Shown here piece by piece: positions 35,493 through 44,571 of a stretch of 64,000 nucleotides of DNA; position 1 is the first letter of the stretch, and each line of letters opens with the position of its first letter. Location: positions 2,633,501-2,697,500 of the forward strand of contig CP116227.1 of assembly GCA_038184435.1 (NCBI GenBank), read 5' to 3'. The notes beneath the pieces were generated by a model. The model was not told the DNA's origin. It did no database searches and saw only the letters and a program-made list of their open reading frames with translations. Source of the stretch: Nocardioides alkalitolerans. Its GTDB lineage: Bacteria; Actinomycetota; Actinomycetes; Propionibacteriales; Nocardioidaceae. The position numbers and the translations under genes are program-made.

Positions 35493-36563
35493 CTACTCCC
35501 CCAGCGCCGCGCTCCGCTCCAGCGCGACCGTCGTCGTCGGCCGGGGGTCCGGTCCGCCCGCGCGCGCGTCGTACGTCGCGGTGAACGTCAGCGTGAGCCC
35601 GTCGACCTCCGCGTCGGCAGGGACGGCGAAGACCACGAGGTCCTCGGGCACCGCCCGGGGCATGCGGTCCGGGGGCTGCAGCGCGGTCGTGGGGACGACG
35701 AGCGCCGGTTCGCGGTCGCCGAGCCGGTAGTCCACCGAGGTCGGGATGCCGTCGAGGTAGTAGGCGCGACCGTCGAGCTCGGCGTCGAGGTAGGTGCCCT
35801 CCGTGTCGACGACCAGGGGCAGCCAGGACGCGCCCTCGGGCGCCGGGCCGAGGGTGCCGAGCACGTCGACGAGGGGGTACGGCGCGACCGCGCACGCGTC
35901 GTACTCGTTCTCCTCCGGCGACCAGCCCTCGGGCCAGACCGCCGGTGCGCACGGCTGGGACCGGTTGCCCGGCGTCCCCGTCGGGACCGGGGGCGAGGGC
36001 TCGGGCACCTCGGGCGCGAGGTCGACGGTGGTGACCGCGCCACTGCGCTCCGCCTCGAGCACGAGACCGTCGAACGCGTCGTCGCCGGACCGGTCGAGCG
36101 CGACGGCCGTCGTCGCGACCAGGGGCGCGCCGGCACTGGTCGGCCGCGCCTCCGGCGTGAGGTCGAACCGGCGGTCGCCGTCCACGAGGGTCAGCGTCGT
36201 CGGCGGCGCGAGGACGTCGGGCGCCGCGTCTCCCCTCCGGGGGTCGGAGACGCGCACGACGAGGAACGTGCCGCCCTCGGGGGGCACCACGTCGCGGGCG
36301 TCGCCGAGGTCGTCGTTCGTCGTCAGGCGCACACCGACGCCGTGGTCGAGCACCACCTCCCGCAGGGTGTCCCCGTCCCAGGGCGGAGGGGCCGCGAGGG
36401 CGAGCGTCTCGCCCGCGGCGACCTCGCGCACCGGGTCGGGGCGCACCAGCAGCCCGACCGCCACGGCGCCGACGACCACCAGCAGGCCGGCCAGCGCGAC
36501 GACCGTCCACGCGCGGCGGCTCGTGATCGGCTCGGGCGACCCTGCCGCCACCTGCTCAGCCAC
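35493..36563 (-). CDS. membrane-anchored protein of unknown function
   Basis: 356 aa. One N-terminal helix (AWTVVALAGLLVVVGAVAVGLLV, residues about 19-41) anchors a long, acidic, Pro-rich domain outside the membrane. No catalytic motif is recognised. Two extracellular Cys (SQPCAP, DACAVA) could form a disulfide. It overlaps the upstream gene by 8 bp, and both share layout and a VFAVPA segment near the C-terminus, so they are probably paralogues in one operon. GTG at 36563 is the start. Confidence 0.75.
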   Translation of the reverse strand: MAEQVAAGSPEPITSRRAWTVVALAGLLVVVGAVAVGLLVRPDPVREVAAGETLALAAPPPWDGDTLREVVLDHGVGVRLTTNDDLGDARDVVPPEGGTFLVVRVSDPRRGDAAPDVLAPPTTLTLVDGDRRFDLTPEARPTSAGAPLVATTAVALDRSGDDAFDGLVLEAERSGAVTTVDLAPEVPEPSPPVPTGTPGNRSQPCAPAVWPEGWSPEENEYDACAVAPYPLVDVLGTLGPAPEGASWLPLVVDTEGTYLDAELDGRAYYLDGIPTSVDYRLGDREPALVVPTTALQPPDRMPRAVPEDLVVFAVPADAEVDGLTLTFTATYDARAGGPDPRPTTTVALERSAALGE

Positions 36564-37677
36564 CCCGCACCTCCAACGTCTCGTCGACGGCCACCACCAG
36601 CGGCTCCACCGCGGCGTCGTCGTCGACGGCGGTGATCTCGCCGACCAGGCGCAGCTCCTGCGGGGTCGTGCCGGCCGGCACCGCGAAGACCGACACCTCC
36701 GAGGGGCCGCCGGGAGCCCCGACGTAGTCCAACCCGCCGGGCGCCTCCGGCCCCGCGACCGGAGCCTCGCCGTCGAGGGTCAGCACCAGCGACGAGGAGA
36801 CCCGCTCGAGGAACGCCTCCTCGAACCCGGCGGCGTCGCGCAGCGTCGCGTAGGAGTCCACGAAGGCGGTGGCCCGCACGAGCGCCCACCGGTCGTCGGC
36901 GTCCTCGACCCACCCCGTCCCGGCCGTCCACGCGGTGAGCGCGATCGCGTCGACGGCGCACCAGGCGTCGAGGTCCAGACCCTCCGGGGCCGCGGCCAGC
37001 AACGTGCACCGCTCGGGCACGAAGCCGGTGCGGCTCGTGTCGTAGAGCCCCGCCGCGCGCCCTGCGTCGAGCTCGCCTGAGAGGAGGTCGACGGTCTGCG
37101 CCACCCCGTCGAAGGTGACGTCGAGCGCCAGGTCGTCCACGTCCTCGGCGACGGCCAGCACGACGCCACCGCCCGTCGGCTCGGCGAGACCCGTGACGAT
37201 CCCGGGCACGGAGGTGTCACCGGTCCCGGCGAGGTCGACGTCCTCGCCGTCGCTCCGGAGGCCGATCTCGAGGGAGGGCACGTCCCCGAGGGCGGCGGCC
37301 TGGTCCAGCGGGACGGTCGGGTCGTAGCGGTAGAGGACGTCCCAGGTCACCGTCACGACCCTCGCCCCGCCGCCCGCGCGCCGACCGCCGCCGGAACCGT
37401 CGGGCGCCGTCGCCCGCACCGTCACGGTCGCGCCCGGGGTGGCGACGTCGACGGCCACGCCCGGGCCGCTCGCCGACTCGTCGTCCGCCAGCGCGGCGGT
37501 CTCCCCCACCTCGAGCTCCGGCAGCTCCGCCGCCGCTTCGCGCGCCCGCTCCTGGTCGTCGGTGAGCGCGGGGCCGGCCGACGCGAGGAGGTACGCCGGC
37601 ACCGCCAGCGCCAGCACGACGAGGGCGGCCAGCCACCACCAGCGGCGTACGTCGGGGAGTCCCGTTCGCTCGGACAT
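36556..37677 (-). CDS. membrane-anchored protein of unknown function, paralogue of next gene
   Basis: 373 aa. N-terminal helix WWWLAALVVLALAVPAYLLA (about 13-32) and a large external region, very acidic with Gly-rich turns. The C-terminal block SEVSVFAVPAGTTPQELRLV matches the corresponding part of the downstream gene. Two Cys (PERCTL, DAWCAV) are spaced like a disulfide. ATG at 37677 is taken since residues before it (an upstream in-frame start at 37716) are Arg/Gly/Pro-rich and lack support. Function not known. Confidence 0.72.
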   Translation of the reverse strand: MSERTGLPDVRRWWWLAALVVLALAVPAYLLASAGPALTDDQERAREAAAELPELEVGETAALADDESASGPGVAVDVATPGATVTVRATAPDGSGGGRRAGGGARVVTVTWDVLYRYDPTVPLDQAAALGDVPSLEIGLRSDGEDVDLAGTGDTSVPGIVTGLAEPTGGGVVLAVAEDVDDLALDVTFDGVAQTVDLLSGELDAGRAAGLYDTSRTGFVPERCTLLAAAPEGLDLDAWCAVDAIALTAWTAGTGWVEDADDRWALVRATAFVDSYATLRDAAGFEEAFLERVSSSLVLTLDGEAPVAGPEAPGGLDYVGAPGGPSEVSVFAVPAGTTPQELRLVGEITAVDDDAAVEPLVVAVDETLEVRGG

Positions 37678-37740
37678 GCCGGGTCTGGTGCCCCGTGGCC
37701 GGCGGTCCCAACCCACCCCGGACGCGGTCGTGCCGCCGGA

Positions 37741-39132
37741 TCAGAGCGCCCGGATGATGTCCTCCACGCGGTCCTTCGCGTCACCGAAGAGCATCTGCGT
37801 GTTGTCACGGAAGAACAGCGGGTTCTGCACGCCCGCGTAGCCCACGGCCATCGAGCGCTTGAAGACGATGACGTCCTCCGCCTCCCAGACCGTCAGCACC
37901 GGCATGCCCGCGATCGGGCTCGACGGGTCGTCGTTCGCGGCCGGGTTCACGGTGTCGTTCGCGCCGATGACGAGCACGACCGACGTCGAGGCGAAGTCGT
38001 CGTTGATCTCGTCCATCTCGAGCACGATGTCGTAGGGCACCTTCGCCTCGGCGAGCAGCACGTTCATGTGCCCGGGCAGCCGGCCGGCGACGGGGTGGAT
38101 GCCGAACCGCACCTCGACGCCCCGCTCGCGCAGCCGCTTGGTGAGGTCGGCGACCGGGTACTGAGCCTGGGCCACCGCCATGCCGTAGCCCGGCGTGATG
38201 ATCACGCTGGACGCGGTCTTGAGCAGCTCCGCGACGCCCGCGGCGTCGATCTCCCGGTGCTCGCCGTAGTCGGTGTCGCCCGACGACGCCGCCTCGATGC
38301 CGAAGCCGCCCGCGATGACGGAGATGAACGAGCGGTTCATCGCCTTGCACATGATGTAGCTGAGGTAGGCACCCGAGGAGCCCACGAGCGCACCGGTGAC
38401 GATGAGCAGGTCGTTGGAGAGCAGGAAGCCCGCCGCGGCCGCCGCCCAGCCGGAGTAGCTGTTGAGCATCGAGACGACCACCGGCATGTCGCCGCCGCCG
38501 ATGGAGGCGACGAGGTGCCAGCCGAGCGCCAGCGCGACGAGCGTGACCACGATGAGCAGCCACAGCTGGTTGTCCAGCACGTACCAGACCGTCAGTCCCG
38601 CGAAGGCCGCGAGCGCGCCGAGGTTGATGGCGTTCTTGCCGGGCAGCACGAGCGGGGCGGACTTGATCTTCGCGCTGAGCTTCAGGTACGCCACGATCGA
38701 GCCCGTGAAGGTGACCGCGCCGATGAAGACGCCGATGAAGACCTCGGCGCGGTGGATGTCCTCGAGCGCACCGACGTACGGCGGGTGCTCCAGGTGGCCG
38801 TTCCAGCCGACGAGCACCGCGGCGAGGCCGACGAACGAGTGGAGCAGCGCGATGAGCTCGGGCATGCCCGTCATCTCGACGATGCGTGCCCGCCAGAGGC
38901 CGATGCCGGCGCCGATGAGCACCGCCCCGATGAGGAGCACGACACCGAGCGTCTCGGCGCCGTCGACGGCCAGCGCGATGGTGGCGACGAGGGCGATCGC
39001 CATGCCGGCGATGCCGTAGCCCACGCCCGCCCGGGCCGTCTCGTGCTTGCTGAGACCGGCGAGGCTGAGGATGAAGAGCAGGGCCGCGACGATGTACGCC
39101 GCGACGGAGATGTCCAGGAGGTTGTCGGTCAC
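37741..39132 (-). CDS. pntB: NAD(P) transhydrogenase subunit beta
   Basis: 463 aa. About nine membrane helices at the N-terminus (residues 1-270) and a soluble NADP-binding domain at the C-terminus with ITPGYGMAVAQAQYPV, HPVAGRLPGHMNVLLAEA and VIGANDTVNPAANDDPSSPI, the diagnostic PntB motif. With PntA it couples proton re-entry to NADPH formation from NADH. It begins 6 bp after pntA. Confidence 0.97.
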   Translation of the reverse strand: MTDNLLDISVAAYIVAALLFILSLAGLSKHETARAGVGYGIAGMAIALVATIALAVDGAETLGVVLLIGAVLIGAGIGLWRARIVEMTGMPELIALLHSFVGLAAVLVGWNGHLEHPPYVGALEDIHRAEVFIGVFIGAVTFTGSIVAYLKLSAKIKSAPLVLPGKNAINLGALAAFAGLTVWYVLDNQLWLLIVVTLVALALGWHLVASIGGGDMPVVVSMLNSYSGWAAAAAGFLLSNDLLIVTGALVGSSGAYLSYIMCKAMNRSFISVIAGGFGIEAASSGDTDYGEHREIDAAGVAELLKTASSVIITPGYGMAVAQAQYPVADLTKRLRERGVEVRFGIHPVAGRLPGHMNVLLAEAKVPYDIVLEMDEINDDFASTSVVLVIGANDTVNPAANDDPSSPIAGMPVLTVWEAEDVIVFKRSMAVGYAGVQNPLFFRDNTQMLFGDAKDRVEDIIRAL

Positions 39133-39138
39133 GTTCCC

Positions 39139-40701
39139 TCAGTCCTTCGAGAACATCGCAAGCATGCGACGGGTCACGGCGAATCCGCCGAAGATGTTGA
39201 TGCTCGCCAGGAGGATCGCGACGGCCGAGAGCACCTGGACGGCCGTGTCGTCGGACGTGATCTGCACGAGGGCGCCGACCACGATGATCCCGGAGATCGC
39301 GTTGGTCACGGACATGAGCGGCGTGTGCAGCGCGTGCGCGACCTTGCCGATCACGTAGTAGCCGATGACGATCGACAGCACGAGCACGGTGAAGTGCTGC
39401 GGGATCGGCTGGGGCGCGGTCGCGTTGACGAGGAACAGCAGCGCGATGCCCAGGCCGATGAGGCCGTACTTCCGGGCCGGCGACGGCGGCGCCTTCTCCT
39501 CAACGGGAGCGGCGGGAGCCGCCGGGGCGGCCGGCGCCGGGGCAGCCGACACCTGGACGGGCGGCGGGGGCCACGTCGTCTCGCCGGCGCGCACGACCGC
39601 CACGCCGCGCTGGACCACGTCGTCGAAGTCGAGCACCAGGGTGCCGTCCTTCTCCGGGGTCATCAGCTTGAGCAGGTTGACGAGGTTGGTGCCGAACAGC
39701 TGGGAGGCCTGCGTGGGCAGGCGGCCCGCGAGGTCGGTGTAGCCGAGGATGACGACGCCGTTGTCGGTGACCACGCGCTCGCCGGCCACCGAGCCCTCGA
39801 CGTTGCCGCCCTGGGCGGCCGCCATGTCGACGACGACCGAACCGGGCTTCATCGACGCGATGTCAGCCGCCGTCAGGAGGCGGGGGGCGGCCCGGCCCGG
39901 GATCAGCGCCGTGGTGATGACGATGTCGACGTCCGCCGCCTGCTCGGAGTAGATCTCCGCGGCACGGGCGTTGTAGGCGTCGCTCGTGGCCTTGGCGTAG
40001 CCGTCGGACGAGACCTCCTTGGCCTCCTCGGGCACGACGACCTCGAGGTACTCGCCACCGATCGACTTCACCTGGTCCGCGACCTCGGGCCGCGGGTCGG
40101 TCGCGCGCACGATGGCGCCGAGCGACGACGCCGCACCGATCGCCGCGAGACCGGCCACGCCGGCGCCCGCGACGAGCACCTTCGCCGGCGGCACCTTGCC
40201 CGCCGCCGTGACCTGGCCGGTGAAGAAGCGGCCGAACTCGTGGGCGGCCTCGATGACGGCGCGGTAGCCCGCGATGTTGGCCATCGACGAGAGCACGTCC
40301 ATCGACTGGGCGCGGGAGATGCGCGGCACCGCGTCCATGGCGAGCGCGGTGATGTCCTTGCCCAGCGCGTCGCGTCCGAGCTTCTCGACCAGCTCCGGGC
40401 GCAGGGCCGGGCTCAGCAGGGAGATCAGCGTGGCGCCGTCGGCGAGCCGGGCGAGCTCCGCGTCCGTGGGGGCGTTGATCTTGAGCACCACGGCGCTGCT
40501 CCACGCCTCGTCCCCGGTGACGACCTGCGCGCCGGCCGCGGCGTACGCCTCGTCCGTGAAGGAGGCGGCTTCACCGGCCCCCGACTCGACGACGACCTCG
40601 TAGCCGAGGCCGACCAGCTGCTTCACCGTCGCGGGCGTGCCCGCGACCCGTGCCTCACCGGGCGCCGACTCGGCGACGATCCCCAAGCGTGACTGACTCA
40701 T
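39139..40701 (-). CDS. pntA: NAD(P) transhydrogenase subunit alpha
   Basis: 520 aa. The soluble NAD domain has the alanine-dehydrogenase-like fold (LVAGAGVAGLAAIGAASSLGA, then DMAAAQGGNVEGS). An Ala/Pro linker near residues 395-415 leads to four C-terminal membrane helices (KYGLIGLGIALLFLV onward), so the alpha chain is the fused E. coli type, not split into PntAA and PntAB. ATG at 40701 has AAGGA 6 nt upstream. First gene of pntAB. Confidence 0.96.
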   Translation of the reverse strand: MSQSRLGIVAESAPGEARVAGTPATVKQLVGLGYEVVVESGAGEAASFTDEAYAAAGAQVVTGDEAWSSAVVLKINAPTDAELARLADGATLISLLSPALRPELVEKLGRDALGKDITALAMDAVPRISRAQSMDVLSSMANIAGYRAVIEAAHEFGRFFTGQVTAAGKVPPAKVLVAGAGVAGLAAIGAASSLGAIVRATDPRPEVADQVKSIGGEYLEVVVPEEAKEVSSDGYAKATSDAYNARAAEIYSEQAADVDIVITTALIPGRAAPRLLTAADIASMKPGSVVVDMAAAQGGNVEGSVAGERVVTDNGVVILGYTDLAGRLPTQASQLFGTNLVNLLKLMTPEKDGTLVLDFDDVVQRGVAVVRAGETTWPPPPVQVSAAPAPAAPAAPAAPVEEKAPPSPARKYGLIGLGIALLFLVNATAPQPIPQHFTVLVLSIVIGYYVIGKVAHALHTPLMSVTNAISGIIVVGALVQITSDDTAVQVLSAVAILLASINIFGGFAVTRRMLAMFSKD

Positions 40702-40920
40702 GCGTGTCCTTCTCCGTCCAGCGGTGACGAGACGTGCCTGTACCTCGCTCCGGACGCGCGACGGCGCGACCTCGGGGAAGGCTAGGGCCACGGAGGTCGC
40801 CTGCAAGGTCGTCGTCCACGAAATTTCAAACTATGAGCATGAATTCGGGCCGATTGGACCGTTCACACGGGCTCTTTGAAACCGACATCACAGACCGAGC
40901 GATCGGTCGCGGGCCGGGAG
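40702..40920 (-). promoter_or_regulatory. pntAB upstream region
   Basis: 219 bp, AT-rich between 40815 and 40880 (CACGAAATTTCAAACTATGAG). This is the likely pntAB promoter region on the minus strand. A short GACCG...CGGTC hairpin near 40893-40908 may end the preceding GH30 transcript. No gene seen. Confidence 0.4.
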
Positions 40921-42336
40921 CTACGGGGTGCGGTAGGTGAACAGCTCGCCCGGACCCACCGAGTAGCGACGCGTCGTGGACCCGACCTTCACCGCCACCA
41001 CCTGGGTGCTCGTCGTGTGGTTGACGCCGACGACGCCCGTCGTGCCGTCGGGGTTGCGGAAGGCCGCGACGGCGGTGCCGGACGCCGACGAGGCGACCGG
41101 GAGCACCCGGGCACCCGGCTGCGCCGCACGGGTCAGGTGGGCGAGCAGGTAGAACTCCGGACCCGTGGTGACCCGCGTGCCGTCGACCGTGAGGAGCCCG
41201 CGGCAGCTGCGACAGCCGTAGCGCGACGCCGCGTCGATCGGTCCGTTCGACGGGTCGAGGGCGAGGTTCCACATGAGCAGGCCCGAGGACCCGTTCGCCA
41301 CGGGGACGGCGACGAGGTTGCGCAGCTGCCAGGCGAAGCTGCTGGCCCAGCCGTCGGTGGTGCCCGTGCACTCCGTGATGATGCGGAACGGGGTCGGGCC
41401 GTTCATCTGGGACGGCGTGCCGCCGTAGCAGTGGTACGCCGACCCGTCGAACGAACCCGGGGCCGCGGCGACGATCTGGTCGTAGGCCCAGCGGTGCTCC
41501 CAGTTGTGGTCACCGGCCCACAGGGCGACGTCGCCCGGCAGCTGCGGGCGGACCTGCCGGCCCAGCGCCGCCATCTGGGAGACGTCCATCGTCATCGTCG
41601 CGTAGTCCGACGAGTGCCCGGGCTCGTTGCCCAGCGTCATCGCACGCAGCGGCACCCCGCGCCGCTGCAGCTCCTGGGCCTGGGAGACCAGGAACGCGCC
41701 GTACGCCGTCGTGCTGTCGGCGCGCAGGCCGCCGCCCCGCAGCGAGCCGCTGGTCTTCATCGACGCCGGAGCGCTCCAGCCGGCCGCCACGACGCGGAGG
41801 TCGGGGCGCAGCGGCAGGATGCCCTGGGTGATCGTGGAGATCGCCGCCGACGCCTCGGGCGCCGGGGCCGCGGCAGTGCCGTCCCACGACCAGGCCCACG
41901 AGGTGGGCGAGAAGTCGGTCGAGCTCAGCGGCAGGCGCAGGGCGTCCAGGCGGGCTCCGTCGGCGCGTGTCGGGTCGAAGAGCAGGCGCAGCGCGTCGCT
42001 GTTGCCGGCCAGCAGCCCGACCGAGGCGTCCGTCAGCGCCGCGCCCGTGCCCCACCACGCCTGCTGCGGACGCGTGGTGTCGACGGTGAAGGTGACGGTG
42101 GCTGCCTTCGTGGTCGTCGGCACGGTCGCGAGCCGGCGCGTGCTCGACGTCGGCGACGTGACGACGAACGACGGCGTCGTCACGGTCGCGGCCGTGCCGG
42201 CAGCCGCGACGACCGGGGTCGCGCCGGAGGCGTCGACGCCGACGGCGAGCAGGCTGGTGACGAGCAGGCCGGCGACGGCGGCGATCCGCCGGGCGGACGC
42301 GCGGCGGGAGGGGACGGAGCTGAGCAGGAGGGACAC
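40921..42336 (-). CDS. secreted glycoside hydrolase, GH30-like
   Basis: 471 aa with an N-terminal signal peptide (SARRIAAVAGLLVTSLLAVGV, cleavage near ASGATP). The TIM-barrel starts WWGTGAALTDASVG, the GH30-type glycine-rich entry. The acid/base Glu is in TLGNEPGH, and the nucleophile is probably Glu in IITECTGTTDG. A C-terminal beta domain ends PGELFTYRTP. Likely acts on a beta-linked polysaccharide or glucosylceramide-like substrate outside the cell. GTG at 42336 is the best start but has no obvious ribosome site. Confidence 0.8.
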   Translation of the reverse strand: MSLLLSSVPSRRASARRIAAVAGLLVTSLLAVGVDASGATPVVAAAGTAATVTTPSFVVTSPTSSTRRLATVPTTTKAATVTFTVDTTRPQQAWWGTGAALTDASVGLLAGNSDALRLLFDPTRADGARLDALRLPLSSTDFSPTSWAWSWDGTAAAPAPEASAAISTITQGILPLRPDLRVVAAGWSAPASMKTSGSLRGGGLRADSTTAYGAFLVSQAQELQRRGVPLRAMTLGNEPGHSSDYATMTMDVSQMAALGRQVRPQLPGDVALWAGDHNWEHRWAYDQIVAAAPGSFDGSAYHCYGGTPSQMNGPTPFRIITECTGTTDGWASSFAWQLRNLVAVPVANGSSGLLMWNLALDPSNGPIDAASRYGCRSCRGLLTVDGTRVTTGPEFYLLAHLTRAAQPGARVLPVASSASGTAVAAFRNPDGTTGVVGVNHTTSTQVVAVKVGSTTRRYSVGPGELFTYRTP

Positions 42337-42401
42337 GTGGGGGACGATCGGCAGGACGTGCTCGGACCTGAAGCGATCCCGCGACCCGCCCCCCACGAGC
42401 C

Positions 42402-42647
42402 TCACGCCCGCGAGTCCGCGTCCGTGGTCTCCTCCACGTAGGGATGGGCGTCGACGAACTGGCGCGTCTCCGCGTACATCCGCTGGATGTAGGCCTCCAG
42501 CTGCTCGTCCTCCACCCGCCACTGGCCCCGGCCGCCGATCTTGATGGCCGGCAGGTCACCGCGACGGACCAGCGCGTAGACCTGCGCGCTCGAGGTGTTG
42601 AGCACCTCGGCGACGTCGGCGAGCGTGAGGAAGCGGGGCGAGGCCAT
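42402..42647 (-). CDS. excisionase-family helix-turn-helix protein
   Basis: 81 aa. Winged-helix MerR/excisionase-type domain FLTLADVAEVLNTSSAQVYALVRRGDLPAIKIGG and RVEDEQLEAYI, plus a short acidic tail. Such proteins usually bind DNA as small regulators; no phage gene is nearby, so true excisionase function is unlikely. Stand-alone gene between htrA and the GH30-like gene. Confidence 0.85.
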   Translation of the reverse strand: MASPRFLTLADVAEVLNTSSAQVYALVRRGDLPAIKIGGRGQWRVEDEQLEAYIQRMYAETRQFVDAHPYVEETTDADSRA

Positions 42648-42711
42648 GGGCCCTACTCTGCCACCGTCGGAGCGTCGCCGCCCTCCCCCACCGCCGACCT
42701 GTGGAGGAGGA

Positions 42712-44073
42712 TCAGCCGGTCTGCTCGCCGAGCACGATCTGGACGCTGCGCTCCTCGCCGTCCCGGAGCACCGTCAGCTCGACCTCGTCGCCGGGCGCAT
42801 AGCTGCGCAGCGCGACGATCAGCTCCGCGCCCCCCGTCACGACCTGGCCGTTGACGGCGGTCACGACGTCGCCCTCGACCAGTCCGGCGTCCTCCGCCGG
42901 GCTGCCCTCGTTGACCTCGTCGACGAGCGCGCCCTCGCCGGCGCCCTCGCCGCCGACCTGCACCTGGGCGCCGATGACGGGGTACGTCGCCTCGCCGTCC
43001 GCGATGATCTGGCCGGCCGTGCGGAGCACCTGCTCGGAGGGGATCGCGAAGCCGACGCCGATGCTGCCGCCGGAGCCGCTGATGCCGCCGGTCGTGGCGA
43101 TCGCGGAGTTCACACCGACCACCTGACCGGCGAGGTCGACCAGCGGTCCGCCCGAGTTGCCGGGATTGATGGCCGCGTCGGTCTGGACGGCGTTGATGTA
43201 GGAGGCGCCGTCGTCGGCGTTGCCCGTGGTCACGGGACGGTTCTTCGCGCTCACGATGCCGGCGGTCACGGTCGCGGCGAGCCCCAGGGGCGAACCGATC
43301 GCGACGACGCCCTCACCGACGACCAGGTCGTCGGCCGACCCGAAGGACACCGGCGCCAGCTCCCGCGCCTCGTCGGCGCGGAGCACGGCGATGTCGTAGA
43401 CCGGGCTGCGCCCGACCACCTCGACCTCGAACTTGCGGCCGTCGGTGGCCTGCACCTCGACGGTGCCGCCGTCCACCGCGGACTCGATGACGTGGTTGTT
43501 GGTGATGATGTGGCCCTCGCCGTCGAAGACGAAGCCCGAGCCGGTCGCGTCGTCGCCGTCCTCGGACAGGGCGAAGACCTGCAGCGTGCTGGGGAGCAGC
43601 TGCGAGGCGACGGCCGCCACCGACGTGTTGTCCTCGTCGAGCGGCGGGGTGGTGTCCACGTCCAGACCCTCGGTGCCGCTGACCTGCGAGCCCCGCCCGG
43701 AGCCGGCGTCGTCGTCGCGGGACGCCTGGTAGGCCATCCCGCCGAGTGCGCCGCCGCCCGCGCCGACGACCAGCGCCAGGAGGATCACGGTGGGGAGCAG
43801 CCAGCCGGGGACAGCGCTGCGGCGTGCCCGCGTCGTACCGGCCGGGGCCGCCGGCAGCAGCCCGAAGCCGCCGCCCGCGGCGTGCTTGGGGCCCCCGCTC
43901 CGGTCGGTGCCGAGCGTGGGGAAGTCCTGGGTGTCGTCGTCACGGGGGGCGTCGCCGTGGCGCGGGCTCGCGTCGGCCCCCGGGGCCGGGTACGACGCGA
44001 TGGGGCGCGTCGACTCCGGCTGGTGCTCGTCGTGGTGCTCGCGCGGCTGCCCCTCGGCGTCGCGTCCCGTCAC
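42712..44073 (-). CDS. htrA: HtrA-like trypsin-type serine protease with PDZ domain
   Basis: 453 aa. A cytoplasmic Pro/Asp-rich N-terminus of about 90 residues, one membrane helix (about 91-113), then the protease with His194 (TNNHVIE), Asp227 (YDIAVLR) and Ser307 (NPGNSGGPL), and a PDZ domain (VDEVNEGSPAEDAGLVEGDVV). Extracytoplasmic quality-control protease. GTG at 44073 overlaps the anti-sigma stop (GTGA). The gene order sigE, anti-sigma, htrA matches Mycobacterium, where this set handles cell-envelope stress. Confidence 0.95.
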   Translation of the reverse strand: MTGRDAEGQPREHHDEHQPESTRPIASYPAPGADASPRHGDAPRDDDTQDFPTLGTDRSGGPKHAAGGGFGLLPAAPAGTTRARRSAVPGWLLPTVILLALVVGAGGGALGGMAYQASRDDDAGSGRGSQVSGTEGLDVDTTPPLDEDNTSVAAVASQLLPSTLQVFALSEDGDDATGSGFVFDGEGHIITNNHVIESAVDGGTVEVQATDGRKFEVEVVGRSPVYDIAVLRADEARELAPVSFGSADDLVVGEGVVAIGSPLGLAATVTAGIVSAKNRPVTTGNADDGASYINAVQTDAAINPGNSGGPLVDLAGQVVGVNSAIATTGGISGSGGSIGVGFAIPSEQVLRTAGQIIADGEATYPVIGAQVQVGGEGAGEGALVDEVNEGSPAEDAGLVEGDVVTAVNGQVVTGGAELIVALRSYAPGDEVELTVLRDGEERSVQIVLGEQTG

Positions 44074-44567
44074 CGGCGGGCTCCGTCGCCCTCGGCCTCG
44101 ACGGGCCGGGAGGCGGGGCGGTTCGCCGAGACGGGGGACCGGAACACCTCGGCGATGGCCGTGATGCTCGAGACGGCAGGCCGGTTCGCCGGCGCCGGGG
44201 AGGTCGTGCCGAGGGCGACGACACCGAGCATGGCGGCACCGACGGCACCGCCGCCCACGGCGGCGAGGGTCCACCGGTGGCGGCGCTGGTCGGCCGGGGT
44301 GGTGGGCAGGACCCAGGAGCCGGCCTCCGCGTAGGACGCGATGAGCTCGTCGTCGCACAACCGGCCCCGGAACGCCTCGGAGAGACCGCACCGCGGCTCG
44401 GGGAGCGCGGACAGCGCGTTCTTGACCCACGCCTCGGTCTCGAGGTGCTGCTGGCAGACCTCGCAGTCGTCGACGTGCGCCCAGGCGAGCTCGGCGTCGT
44501 GCTCGGGGAGACGGTCGTCGAGCAGGTCGCTGATCTTGGTGCCGCCGAGGTGACCCAGGATCGTCAT
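44070..44567 (-). CDS. rseA: zinc anti-sigma factor (RseA-like)
   Basis: 165 aa. The ZAS motif His31-x3-Cys35-x2-Cys38 (HVDDCEVC) lies in the N-terminal sigma-binding domain. One membrane helix (WTLAAVGGGAVGAAMLGVVALG, about 100-121) leads to a short outside tail. ATG at 44567 has AGGTGAG upstream and lies 4 bp after sigE. Predicted to hold SigE inactive until redox or envelope stress. Confidence 0.88.
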   Translation of the reverse strand: MTILGHLGGTKISDLLDDRLPEHDAELAWAHVDDCEVCQQHLETEAWVKNALSALPEPRCGLSEAFRGRLCDDELIASYAEAGSWVLPTTPADQRRHRWTLAAVGGGAVGAAMLGVVALGTTSPAPANRPAVSSITAIAEVFRSPVSANRPASRPVEAEGDGARR

Positions 44568-44571
44568 CGGC

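Noticed and set aside
42402..42647. Phage or integrative element excisionase
   Set aside because: No integrase, attachment site or phage gene nearby; more likely a small regulator.
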